Of a DNA stretch of 64,000 nucleotides, positions 24,503 to 33,242 are shown one piece after another. Below the pieces are notes generated by a model. It had not been told where the DNA came from. It was given only the letters and a program-made list of their open reading frames with translations, and made no database searches. Where the stretch lies: NCBI GenBank assembly GCA_003251535.1, contig QKFD01000122.1, forward strand, positions 62,001-126,000, given 5' to 3'. Numbering within the stretch: position 1 is the stretch's first letter; each line of letters opens with the position of its first letter. A program made the position numbers and the translations under genes. Origin of the DNA: Chromatiales bacterium. GTDB lineage: Bacteria > Pseudomonadota > Gammaproteobacteria > Thiohalomonadales > Thiohalomonadaceae.

Positions 24503-25552
24503 GTGACCCAACGGGTGTATGTCGTATTGGCCACCTACCAAGGTGAGCCATACCTGGCCGAGCAGCTCGACAGCCTCTTGGCCCAGCGCCATACCCAGTG
24601 GCGGCTCCTGCTGCGGGATGACGGCTCGCAGGATGGCACGTTGACCGTTGCCGCCCGCTATGCCGAGCGCGATCCCAGGATCCAGCTGCTGCCGAGCAGC
24701 GAACAGAACGGTGGGCCGCGCGCCAACTTCGATCAGCTGCTACAAGCGGCCTACGCCGAAGGGGCCGAGTATGTGCTGCTGATGGATCAAGACGACATCT
24801 GGCTACCGGATAAGATCGACACAGAGTTGGCCGCCATGGTGGCCGCGGAGGGGCGGTTGGGTCGCTCAGTGCCGCTTCTAGTCCACTCCGATCTCACCTT
24901 GGTGGATCGCCAGGATCGCCTGCTCAACCCCTCTTTTATGCGCTATCAGCGCATCCATGATGAGCCATCGGAGCCGCTACGTACCCTGCTGGTACTCAAC
25001 TATGTCACCGGCTGTACCGTCCTGCTGAATCGCCCCCTGCTGGCCCTGGCGCTCCCCATTCCAAGGCAGGCGATGATGCACGACTGGTGGTTGGCGCAGG
25101 TGGCCGCGGCAGGGGGGGCGATCGTCTATCTGCCTCAGGCGACGGTGCGTTACCGGCAACATGGCGCCAACCAGGTGGGGGCCAAAGGGTTGTGGCAGGG
25201 GATCCTGTCGGTGCTCTCGGTGATTCGCCATAGCGGGATGCCAGAGAATCAGTTTGCGCGCACCGTGCGCCAAGCGGCGGCCTTGGAGGCGCGCTTACAC
25301 GAGCGGGGTCTGTTCCAGGGAGATGAGGGACAACATCAGCTGCTGGCGGCCTTTCTGCGGCTCTTCTCCGAACCGCGCCCCTGGTATCGTCGCCTGTTTG
25401 GGATCCAGCGCCTGCGGTTACGGCGGCAGTGGTTGTTGCGGCAGTGGCTACTCTACCTCTATGCGGCCCTCTCGCCGGTGCCGGAACTGCATGGGGGCAC
25501 ACCGCCAGCTTCTGCTTCAAACGAGGAGCAGCGCCCTGGTCACGGTCGCTGA
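24503..25552 (+). CDS. GT2 family glycosyltransferase (rhamnosyltransferase-like)
   Basis: 349 residues from GTG 24503; TTG 24497 is an alternative. GT-A fold: VYVVLATYQGEPYLAEQLDSLLAQ, RDDGSQDGT, MDQDDIWLPDKI (metal D-x-D). A later MMHDWWLAQVAAAGG segment holds the catalytic acid region. This pattern is common in rhamnosyl- and related transferases of O-antigen loci. It starts 7 bases after the giant transferase ends. The donor is not certain. Confidence 0.87.
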   Translation: MTQRVYVVLATYQGEPYLAEQLDSLLAQRHTQWRLLLRDDGSQDGTLTVAARYAERDPRIQLLPSSEQNGGPRANFDQLLQAAYAEGAEYVLLMDQDDIWLPDKIDTELAAMVAAEGRLGRSVPLLVHSDLTLVDRQDRLLNPSFMRYQRIHDEPSEPLRTLLVLNYVTGCTVLLNRPLLALALPIPRQAMMHDWWLAQVAAAGGAIVYLPQATVRYRQHGANQVGAKGLWQGILSVLSVIRHSGMPENQFARTVRQAAALEARLHERGLFQGDEGQHQLLAAFLRLFSEPRPWYRRLFGIQRLRLRRQWLLRQWLLYLYAALSPVPELHGGTPPASASNEEQRPGHGR

Positions 25553-25700
25553 GGTGTTTGTCGCTGGGGTTGTTATGAATCCGTAGCGGCTATCTTCTGT
25601 GGCACCGGTGGGCGCTGTTAGCAACCATTATCGGCGGGGGAGTGGTCGGGGGGGACCGACGCCTCCATCCCCTTCAACTTAAGCCTGCGAGAGCCTCCCT

Positions 25701-28700
25701 TTGTCTTGCCAATCCATTACTGCCGCCCAACTACCCATTGGCCCCTGGCTGATCTTCTGCCGTGATGGCCGCGACTTAGCCGCCATTGCCGGTACCGTTG
25801 CCCTCGCTAGACGGGTGGATGTGGCCGTAGCCATCGTCTTTACCGGGGTTGCCGCGGAGTCCCCCCCCAGCTTTCGCCCAGAGATCCGGCGCATCTTCTT
25901 GGGGGGCGAGGCGGCCGGGCCGGGGGTAGCGCTGGCTCTTGGGGGGCGGCTTGCCACGCTGCTGCGGGAGATTGGACCGGCCATGGTGCTGCTGCCCGCC
26001 CCCCTCGACCCTGCCACCGCCCCATTCACTGGCGATGTGGAGCGCCTGCTGGCGGCGGAGGGGTGGTGCGGCCCTGGTTGGTACTACCCGCTGCCCGCCA
26101 GTGCAGCGGCCAACCGTGCCGTTGCCATCGCCGCGGTGTTGGAGCAGAAGCGCGCCGCCTACAGGGATGCCGATCTCCCACTTCCCCCCGAGGCGGTGTT
26201 GGGGGGTGACGAGCTGTTTTTAGCGGTGGAGCGGCTCGCCCCGCTGGCCGGGGTCAGCGCGCTGGCACACGCCCTCGTGGCCCAGGACCGCCAACCGCTC
26301 CAGGGGGAGATGCCGCAGGTCTCGGTGCTGGTACGTACCCGGGATCGGCCCCAGCTGCTGGCCGAGGCGCTGCTCAGCCTGACACTCCAGACCTATCCCG
26401 CCCTCCAGGTGGTGGTGGTCAACGATGGCGGGCGCTCTGTGGCCGAGGTGGTGGCCCCGTTCCGCCCGCAGCTCGCCATTGATCTCATCGAGCTGCCGCA
26501 GAGCCGCGGTCGCTCTGCCGCGGCCAATGTCGGTATCGCGGCCGCTACCGGCGTCTGGTTGGCGCTACTGGATGATGACGACATCTATCTGCCGGAGGGG
26601 ATCGCCAGCCTGGTCGCCGCTGTGGGTAGTGGCAGCAACGTCTACTACGGCCAGGTGGAGGCCTACCTCTACGAGGGCGATGGGCGCCGCTGGCTGCGCA
26701 CCTTTGGCGGTGACCACCACCCCGATCTGATGCTGTTTGAGAATCAGCTCCCCATCATCGGCTGTCTGCTACCGCTCCATCAGGTGCGCCAAGTGGGGGG
26801 GATCGATGAGTCGCTGGAGGTGTTCGAGGATTGGGACCTGTTTCTGCGCTTGGGTGCCGTGTGCCGCTTTGTCAGTGTTGACCGGGTGGTCGCGGAGTAT
26901 CGCAGCTACGGTGACAGCTTCATCACCGGGAAGGGTGGGGAGCAGCTCCAGGCGCGGGGCTTGGCGGAGATCTACCAGCGTCACCACGCCCTCCTACAAC
27001 CGCAGCGCCTGGCGGCAATGCAGTTGGCGGTGAAGCGGGAGCTGCTGCCGGGGATGGTGGAGCGGGAGTGTCAGGCACTGCTGGTGGCGGAGCGCGAGCA
27101 ACTGCAAGCGCGCTACGCCGAGCGCTTGGCCAGTCAAGAGCAGGAGTTCTGGACGCTCCACAACGCGGAGGTGGCGCGCCTCAACCAGAAGCTGGTGCAG
27201 GTGCGCGATAGCCTCCTGCTGCGTCGGGATCAGCTGTTCATCTCCATCATCATCGTCAACTACAACGGGCGCCACCACCTGGAAAAATGCCTGCCCGCGG
27301 TGTTTACCACCACCGGGCTGGAGTATGAGGTGATCCTGGTGGATAACGGCTCCGCCGATGATAGCGTCGCCTGGGTGGAGGAGCAGTTTCCCCAGGTGCG
27401 CCTCATCGCCACCGGTGCCAACCTCGGGTTTGGGCGTGCCAACTTGGTGGGGGCCCACGCGGCCCGCGGCGGCTTCATCGCCCTGCTCAACAGCGACACC
27501 GTGGTGACCCCGGAGTGGCTGCTCCACCTCGCCACGCCGCTACTGGTGGATCCCGCCATCGGCACCACCTGCTCCCAGCTGCGGCTAATGGCGCGCCCCG
27601 AGTTGTTGAACGCCCGGGGCGGTGGCATGTCCCGTCTAGGCTTCGGCTATGACATCGATTTCGGTGCCCCCTATGAACCGGAGCTGGCGGCGGGGGAGCC
27701 GGTCGATGTGCTATTTCCCTCTGGGGCGGCGATGCTGCTGCGCAAGCAGGAGTTTCTGGATATCGGCGCCTTTGACCCCGCCTTTTTCATGTACCACGAG
27801 GATGTGGATCTCGGCTGGCGATACTGGCTGTTGGGGCGGCGGGTGGTCATGTGCCCCAACTCCATCGTCTTCCACGCCTTTGGCGGGACCACTGCCAGTC
27901 AACAGGGGAGCGGTTTCCGTGATTGGATGGGCAATCGCCACAACCTGCGCACCCTGCTCAAACACTACGAGCGCCCCGCTGCGCTGCGGGCCGCGGCCCG
28001 CCTAATCGGGTTGTGGCTGCGTACCGGCCAGCTCCGTCTGGCCCTCCATGCCCTCAGTTGGAATGTGATCCACATCCGCGGCACGCTGCGCGAGCGGCGT
28101 CGGCTCCAGCGCCTGCGCCGCCTCTCCGATGCCGAGATCGCCGCGCGCGGTCTCATTCCAGAGGTGCCACCACCGACCCCAGAGATCCCCGCGGCGCCGC
28201 TGGAGCAGGCCTTCGGGCAGCTGCTGCCACTGCCGGATCTCTATCCAGGCCGGGTCTCGGCCTCCAGCCGGCTCGGGATCGGCTGGTACCCGGTGGAGGC
28301 GGTGGAGGGGGAGCGGGTGCGTGCCAGTTGCGCCCTGGCGACCTTGATGATGCGGGTGGCCCCCGGCAGCCGTGGAGAGCTGCGCTTGAGTCTGCACCTG
28401 CCGCCGCAGCTGCGGGCAGAACACCCCATCACCCTGCTTTGCAACGGCGAGTCCCACTCCTTCCATCTGGCGCCAGAGCCGTTCTGGAGCAGCCACCAGC
28501 TGCCGGTGGTGGCCGACGAACAGGGGGCCCTGGCACTCACGCTGCGCGCTAAACCCTGGATACCGCAGCAGCTGTTTGGCAATGGCGATCTGCGGAAGAT
28601 AGGTGTTCTCGTCAAGGAGCTGCACTTCCTGCCAGAGGCGTCGCCGCCGCCCTATCAGCCGACCCAGGTCTCGGTGCTCATCACCACCTTCAACCGCTGG

Positions 28701-29579
28701 CCGGTCCTGGCGGTCACCCTGGAGGCGCTGTTACAGCAGAGCTGGCGTGACTACGAGGTGGTGGTGGTGGATGACGGCTCCACCGATGGCACATGGGAGC
28801 ACTTGACCGCCTGGCAGGCGGCGCAGGGGGGCAATATGAGGCTCAAGACCCTGCGGCAGGAGAATACGGGGCAGGGGATCGCCCGTAACCACGGCCTTAC
28901 CTTGGCCGAGGGGGAGTTGGTGCTGTTTTTGGGGGATGACATCATCCCCGAGGCCGATCTCATCGCCCGCCATGTGGCCCGCCATCGGGAGCTGGGGGGA
29001 CCCTGTGCCGTGGTGGGCTATACCCGCTGGGACCAGGCAGGGATGGAGGTGACCCCCTTACTGGAGCATGTCAACGAGCAGGGACAGCAGTTTGGCTACG
29101 CCCATATGGTGGATGGCAGCGATGTCCCTTACACCTGCTTCTACACCTCCAACGTCTCACTGCCGCGCGCCATCCTCGGGCATGAGCCGTTTGATCCGCA
29201 GTTCCGCACCTATGGTTGGGAGGATGTGGAGGTGGGTTATCGCCTCAGCCGACAGGGGTTACGCATCGTCTACTGCCGCGGGGCGCGGGCCCACCACCGC
29301 CACCCCATGGGGCTGCGGGATTTCTTTGAGCGACAGATCAAGGTGGGTGCCTCCATCACCACCCTCTACGATCTCCACCCCCAATTGATGGGTGACCAGC
29401 CCATCATGCCGCCCGGTCGCCCCCCTCGCTGGTGGCCGATGGCCCGCGTTGCGATACCGCCGTTACTGCCGCTACTGGTCGCCCTCGATCAGCGGCGGGT
29501 GCGACTGCCAGGGCGGATCTATGACCTGGTGCTGGCGGTAGGCTTCTGGCTGGGGCGCCGCCAAAAAGGTGGGAGGTGA
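25701..29579 (+). CDS. Giant glycosyltransferase: degenerate PIG-L domain plus three GT2 domains
   Basis: 1292 residues from TTG 25701. An in-frame stop at 25680 leaves few choices, so the start is the weak point. Residues 1-200 align with the PIG-L part of the 18078 protein, but HPDDE is RDGRD here and the second His motif is gone, so this domain looks dead. GT2 number 1 is at about 206-414 (VLVRTRDRPQ, LLDDDDIYL, EDWDLFLR). A coiled region follows (434-510). GT2 number 2 is at about 514-770 (IIIVNYNGR, DNGSADD, LLNSDTVV, HEDVDLGWR). A beta domain is at about 834-980. GT2 number 3 is at about 989-1235 (VLITTFNRW, DDGSTDG, FLGDDI, GWEDVEVGYRL). Confidence 0.85.
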   Translation: MSCQSITAAQLPIGPWLIFCRDGRDLAAIAGTVALARRVDVAVAIVFTGVAAESPPSFRPEIRRIFLGGEAAGPGVALALGGRLATLLREIGPAMVLLPAPLDPATAPFTGDVERLLAAEGWCGPGWYYPLPASAAANRAVAIAAVLEQKRAAYRDADLPLPPEAVLGGDELFLAVERLAPLAGVSALAHALVAQDRQPLQGEMPQVSVLVRTRDRPQLLAEALLSLTLQTYPALQVVVVNDGGRSVAEVVAPFRPQLAIDLIELPQSRGRSAAANVGIAAATGVWLALLDDDDIYLPEGIASLVAAVGSGSNVYYGQVEAYLYEGDGRRWLRTFGGDHHPDLMLFENQLPIIGCLLPLHQVRQVGGIDESLEVFEDWDLFLRLGAVCRFVSVDRVVAEYRSYGDSFITGKGGEQLQARGLAEIYQRHHALLQPQRLAAMQLAVKRELLPGMVERECQALLVAEREQLQARYAERLASQEQEFWTLHNAEVARLNQKLVQVRDSLLLRRDQLFISIIIVNYNGRHHLEKCLPAVFTTTGLEYEVILVDNGSADDSVAWVEEQFPQVRLIATGANLGFGRANLVGAHAARGGFIALLNSDTVVTPEWLLHLATPLLVDPAIGTTCSQLRLMARPELLNARGGGMSRLGFGYDIDFGAPYEPELAAGEPVDVLFPSGAAMLLRKQEFLDIGAFDPAFFMYHEDVDLGWRYWLLGRRVVMCPNSIVFHAFGGTTASQQGSGFRDWMGNRHNLRTLLKHYERPAALRAAARLIGLWLRTGQLRLALHALSWNVIHIRGTLRERRRLQRLRRLSDAEIAARGLIPEVPPPTPEIPAAPLEQAFGQLLPLPDLYPGRVSASSRLGIGWYPVEAVEGERVRASCALATLMMRVAPGSRGELRLSLHLPPQLRAEHPITLLCNGESHSFHLAPEPFWSSHQLPVVADEQGALALTLRAKPWIPQQLFGNGDLRKIGVLVKELHFLPEASPPPYQPTQVSVLITTFNRWPVLAVTLEALLQQSWRDYEVVVVDDGSTDGTWEHLTAWQAAQGGNMRLKTLRQENTGQGIARNHGLTLAEGELVLFLGDDIIPEADLIARHVARHRELGGPCAVVGYTRWDQAGMEVTPLLEHVNEQGQQFGYAHMVDGSDVPYTCFYTSNVSLPRAILGHEPFDPQFRTYGWEDVEVGYRLSRQGLRIVYCRGARAHHRHPMGLRDFFERQIKVGASITTLYDLHPQLMGDQPIMPPGRPPRWWPMARVAIPPLLPLLVALDQRRVRLPGRIYDLVLAVGFWLGRRQKGGR

Positions 29580-29625
29580 GGGGCACGCTGGGCCTGTTTA
29601 CCTCGCCCCCGTCGCACGCTCGGGC

Positions 29626-29631
29626 TAGAAT
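29626..29631 (+). promoter_or_regulatory. Candidate -10 box (TAGAAT) for the 29668 gene
   Basis: TAGAAT sits in the context GGCTAGAATGCCGGACCCCAC, which is nearly repeated at 33198-33218 (GGCTACAATGCCGACCCCAC). Both precede a gene by about 35-40 bases. No good -35 box is seen 17 bases upstream. Confidence 0.45.
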
Positions 29632-29667
29632 GCCGGACCCCACTCCGTTGCGATTTTGTTGATACTC

Positions 29668-31086
29668 ATGGCCTCACTCGGGCTCTTTGCCGCTCTCGCC
29701 TTCCCGTGGTTGCTAGGTTGCATCGCGTTGGCACCCTGGTGGCCCAAACCCCAGCCTGGTCGGCTGCCCCTCCTGCTCGGTTATGGGCTGCTGCTGGGTT
29801 GGGCATTGGTGGCCATGGGGCTCTGGGTCTGGGGGGCCGCTGGTGCCCGGTTCTCGTTGTTGGCTGGGCTCGCTCCCGCCCTGGTGGCCCTCGGGAGCGG
29901 CTGGTGGGGATACCGCCGCATGGGGCCCTGGCAGTTGGGGGAGCCGCTGCCGCTGGTGGAGCGCGAGGCGCTCGGTTCTTGGGTCGGCCTGCTGCTCCTG
30001 GCCATCTTGGCGCTGCGGGGATTCGATCTGCTCTATGAGCTGGTGACCCAACCGCTATTCGCCTGGGATAGCTGGATGAACTGGAGCCCTAAGACCAAGG
30101 TGTGGTTCTTCTCGGGCTATATGGAGCCGTTTGTTGCGCCCAAGGAGTGGTTGGCGCGGGCCGATGAGCCGCTCTATACCATCAGTACCTACCACTACCC
30201 CCCTTTAGTGCCTCTGATGCAGCTGTGGGGTTTGCTGGGGCTGGGGCGCTGGGATGACACCCTGATGAACCTGCCGTGGTGGTTTGCCCTGGTGGGGCTC
30301 GGTCTCGCCTTCTACGGCCAGGGGCGGGGCTGGGGGTTGAGTCCGCTGACGGCGCTGGTGTTTGTCTACCTGCTGCTCTCCATGCCCTTCATCGGTGTCC
30401 ATGTTGCCCTGCCCGGCTATGCCGATATCTGGCTGGCGGCCTTCTACGGCCTCTCGGCCATGGCCCTGTTGCGTTGGGCGGGGGATGGGGATCGGCGGCA
30501 GCTGGTGCTGGCGCTGCTGTTTGGTATCACCTGCATCGCTGTGAAGCTGCCGGGTACAGTCTGGGCCGTCACGCTACTGCCCGCCATCGTCGGTTATCGG
30601 TTGCGTTGGCGCCATTTGGTCATCCCACTGATCCTCTGTGCTGTGCCGCTTATCTTGCTCTTCTCCCCCTACTCGGTGACATTTGACTGGCCTTGGGGGG
30701 GCGGGGAGTTTCGAATAGGGGCGGAGCGGCTCTGGATCCCCGGCTTCACCCAGAGCGTGATCACCTATCGCCCCGTCGCGGGGGCCGTGCTGGCCAACAC
30801 CCTGGCCATGCCCAACTGGCACCTGTTCTGGTATCTGCTGCCCCTGGCGTTGATCTACGCCGTGCTGGTGGCTGGGGTGCGCTGGGTTCGGGTCGGTTTA
30901 CTGCTGGTGGTGAGTGGCCTGCTGCTACTCGGCTTTATCTACTTCTTCACCGATCGCGCCCAGTTTGTGACGGACTACACCATCGTCAACCGCGGCCTGC
31001 TCCATATGGTGCCGGCCCAGCTCTTTTTTATCGCGCTATTGTGGTGGCATCTGACCGGGGGCCGGCCAGCGGCGGAGGCGGCGTAA
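29668..31086 (+). CDS. Polytopic membrane protein, GT-C glycosyltransferase-like
   Basis: 472 residues from ATG 29668 (two TTGs lie upstream in frame). About ten to twelve membrane helices. The large first loop carries FAWDSWMNWSPKTKVWFF; an acidic residue in such a loop after the first helices is typical of GT-C enzymes that use polyprenyl-phosphate sugars. A further loop has STYHYPPLVPLMQLW, and GYADIWLAAFYGL follows. No assigned donor. It could add a side sugar in the periplasm. The stop shares one base with the start of the next gene (TAATG). Confidence 0.65.
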   Translation: MASLGLFAALAFPWLLGCIALAPWWPKPQPGRLPLLLGYGLLLGWALVAMGLWVWGAAGARFSLLAGLAPALVALGSGWWGYRRMGPWQLGEPLPLVEREALGSWVGLLLLAILALRGFDLLYELVTQPLFAWDSWMNWSPKTKVWFFSGYMEPFVAPKEWLARADEPLYTISTYHYPPLVPLMQLWGLLGLGRWDDTLMNLPWWFALVGLGLAFYGQGRGWGLSPLTALVFVYLLLSMPFIGVHVALPGYADIWLAAFYGLSAMALLRWAGDGDRRQLVLALLFGITCIAVKLPGTVWAVTLLPAIVGYRLRWRHLVIPLILCAVPLILLFSPYSVTFDWPWGGGEFRIGAERLWIPGFTQSVITYRPVAGAVLANTLAMPNWHLFWYLLPLALIYAVLVAGVRWVRVGLLLVVSGLLLLGFIYFFTDRAQFVTDYTIVNRGLLHMVPAQLFFIALLWWHLTGGRPAAEAA

Positions 31087-32279
31087 TGCAGAGACTCCTG
31101 GGTGAGGTGCTCGGTGCGCTACTGCTGGCCGTGGTCGGGGTCGCCGCAGTGCTGTTTGTCTGGTCGGGGGGGCTGGCGGGGAGCCGGCCGCCTCCGCTGG
31201 TTTGGGAGGCGCAGCAGATCCAGGTGTTGCTTGGCCGAGGCTTGGTGAGTGGCGAGCAGCTACAGATCTACCCCGATGCCAGCGGCCGCACCCTCATCAC
31301 CCTCCCAGCCGAACCCTTCTCGGCGGAGGAGTACCCCTATCTGCTGGTGGAGCGGACAGGGGAGGAGGGGGCACCCCTCTCCTCCTTCGTCTGGCTACAG
31401 GCCGATGGCTCGCGTGACTCGCTGGATATCGGTTGGGCGGGGCAGTCGGTGGCGATGTTGGCCCCCTCTGCCCAGGAGGGTTGGCAGGGTGAGATTAGAC
31501 AGCTCGGCATCATTACCGTGGGCCACGCCAACCGTTTCTCCCTGCTACGGGTGACGGCCCTGCCGCGCTCCCCCGCCACCATGTGGCGGGGGATACTACA
31601 GGAGTGGCGCGTCTGGGAGCCGTTTACTGGCCACACCATCCACTTCCGCTACGGTGGGCCGGAGATCAACCTAGAGCTGAGGCCCTCCGTCCTCATTGGA
31701 GTCACCACCCTTCTGGCACTGGCTCTCTTCGCCCTGCGTCGATGGTTGGGCCGCCGTCCCCCCCCGTGGCAGGCCGCCGCTCTCATCTTTTTAGCGGGTT
31801 GGATGGTGCTTGATCTGCGTTGGGAGGGGGATCTGTGGCGGCAGCACGCGGTCACCCGGGCGACCTACAGTGGGGCCGATTGGGAGGCACGGCAGCGGGC
31901 CGCCCCAGATGGTGATCTCTTTGCCGCAGTAGAGACCATCAAAAAATTGATGCCGCAGAGCCCCCAGCGCCTGTTTGTGATCGTCACCGACTACAAAGGG
32001 CGGGGGGAGTTTTATCGCTTGCGCACCCTCTACCACCTGCTCCCGCACCGCGTCTATGCCGAGGAGCCGGTGTTGCCGGATCCCTCGGCCCTGCGGGTAG
32101 GGGACTATGTGCTGCGGCTGTGGGAGCCCACCAGCGTCTTGGCCAGCAATGGGATGCTGCGCTGGCGGCAGTGGCAGGTGCCTGCCACCAGGATCTACGC
32201 CGAGGAGAACTTTATCCTCTACCGCATCGACGCGCCGCCCTCCGTCGCTGGGTCAGTGGCGACCCCGACGAATCCCTAG
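31086..32279 (+). CDS. Membrane protein of unknown function paired with the GT-C-like gene
   Basis: 397 residues. One N-terminal helix (about 9-27), a periplasmic beta-rich stretch (about 35-205), two helices near 206-250, and a soluble C-terminal part of about 145 residues (VETIKKLMPQSPQRLFVIVTDY, then LRTLYHLLPHRVYAEE, given in parts). I do not recognise the family. Tight coupling to the GT-C-like gene suggests a joint task at the periplasmic side, such as a regulator or acceptor-binding partner. The last 27 bases overlap the 3' end of the oppositely oriented glycosyltransferase. Confidence 0.7.
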   Translation: MQRLLGEVLGALLLAVVGVAAVLFVWSGGLAGSRPPPLVWEAQQIQVLLGRGLVSGEQLQIYPDASGRTLITLPAEPFSAEEYPYLLVERTGEEGAPLSSFVWLQADGSRDSLDIGWAGQSVAMLAPSAQEGWQGEIRQLGIITVGHANRFSLLRVTALPRSPATMWRGILQEWRVWEPFTGHTIHFRYGGPEINLELRPSVLIGVTTLLALALFALRRWLGRRPPPWQAAALIFLAGWMVLDLRWEGDLWRQHAVTRATYSGADWEARQRAAPDGDLFAAVETIKKLMPQSPQRLFVIVTDYKGRGEFYRLRTLYHLLPHRVYAEEPVLPDPSALRVGDYVLRLWEPTSVLASNGMLRWRQWQVPATRIYAEENFILYRIDAPPSVAGSVATPTNP

Positions 32280-33125
32280 CTGTACGCCCCGCAGCAGCAG
32301 GTGGAGCCAGATCCCCCCCCACACCAAGGCATTCCACAGTGCGAAGGTGTGGGGGGCGTCAAACTTGCGATGGAAGCGCCACATACTGCGGTGCTTGTGC
32401 CACTCCACCCGAAACGGTGTGGCGCGGCTACAGCTACCTTGGACATGGGTGGCTTGGGCCGTGGGTACAAATAGGGTCTTGCCCCCGCTATCTGCCAACC
32501 GGCGGCAGAGATCCAGGTCCTCCATGTGGAGAAAATAGCCCTCATCCCAGCCCCCTAACGCCTCGAAAGTGGTGCGCTGCATCAGCATGAACGCCCCGGA
32601 GATGGCCGGTACGGCGGTGGGGTTGGCAGGGAGCGGGCCGCCGGTGTGGTTAAAGTCGGGAAAGCGTTTGGGGGCGAGGCGCGCTAGGCGACTGATCCGG
32701 TAAAAGGCGCTGACCGGATTGGGGAAGTCGCGCCGGCAACCGCGCTGCTCGCTCCCATCGGGGTTGACCAGCAGGCAGCCCGCCATGCCAGCACTGGGAT
32801 CGGCCAGCAGGGCGTCACGCACGGCGGGGATCGTCCCGCGGGGTACCGTGACATCGGGGTTGAGAAACAGGAGCCACTCCCCGCTGGCCGCCCCAGCGCC
32901 ACGGTTACAGGCGGCGGCAAAGCCAAGGTTGGCACGATTGTAAACCAGTATGAGCGGCGCCCCCTCCCGTTGCAGGGCCTCAACCCCCTGCATACTGCCG
33001 TCATGGGAGCCGTTATCGACCACGATGGCCTGCCACGCCTCATCTGCCAAGGCGCTACTGAGGGCGCGCAGATTGGTGGTCAGGAGGGGGCCGGCGTTGA
33101 AGTTGACGATGACAACCGAGAGCAT
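32253..33125 (-). CDS. GT2 family glycosyltransferase (rhamnosyltransferase-like)
   Basis: 290 residues on the minus strand. GT-A fold: VVIVNFNAGPLLTTNLRAL, VDNGSHDGS, NLGFAAACNRG, LNPDVTVP (metal site), then GAFMLMQRTTFEALGGWDE and HMEDLDLCRRL (catalytic acid region). The pattern matches dTDP-rhamnose transferases such as those in O-antigen loci. It is alone on this strand within the block, convergent with 31086 and divergent from the epimerase at 33243. Confidence 0.87.
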   Translation of the reverse strand: MLSVVIVNFNAGPLLTTNLRALSSALADEAWQAIVVDNGSHDGSMQGVEALQREGAPLILVYNRANLGFAAACNRGAGAASGEWLLFLNPDVTVPRGTIPAVRDALLADPSAGMAGCLLVNPDGSEQRGCRRDFPNPVSAFYRISRLARLAPKRFPDFNHTGGPLPANPTAVPAISGAFMLMQRTTFEALGGWDEGYFLHMEDLDLCRRLADSGGKTLFVPTAQATHVQGSCSRATPFRVEWHKHRSMWRFHRKFDAPHTFALWNALVWGGIWLHLLLRGVQLGIRRGRH

Positions 33126-33201
33126 GGAGTGGCTGCGGTGAGGGGGTGATGGAGCGCGCAGAATGATAGCACGTAGGTCACTATCGCCATGGGGGAGCGG
33201 C

Positions 33202-33207
33202 TACAAT
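33202..33207 (+). promoter_or_regulatory. Candidate -10 box (TACAAT) for the UDP-glucuronate epimerase gene
   Basis: TACAAT lies 35 bases before ATG 33243 in a context shared with the candidate promoter at 29626. The discriminator after it is GC-rich. No clear -35 hexamer. Confidence 0.5.
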
Positions 33208-33242
33208 GCCGACCCCACAGAGAATGGCCCGGGAGTTTCGCC

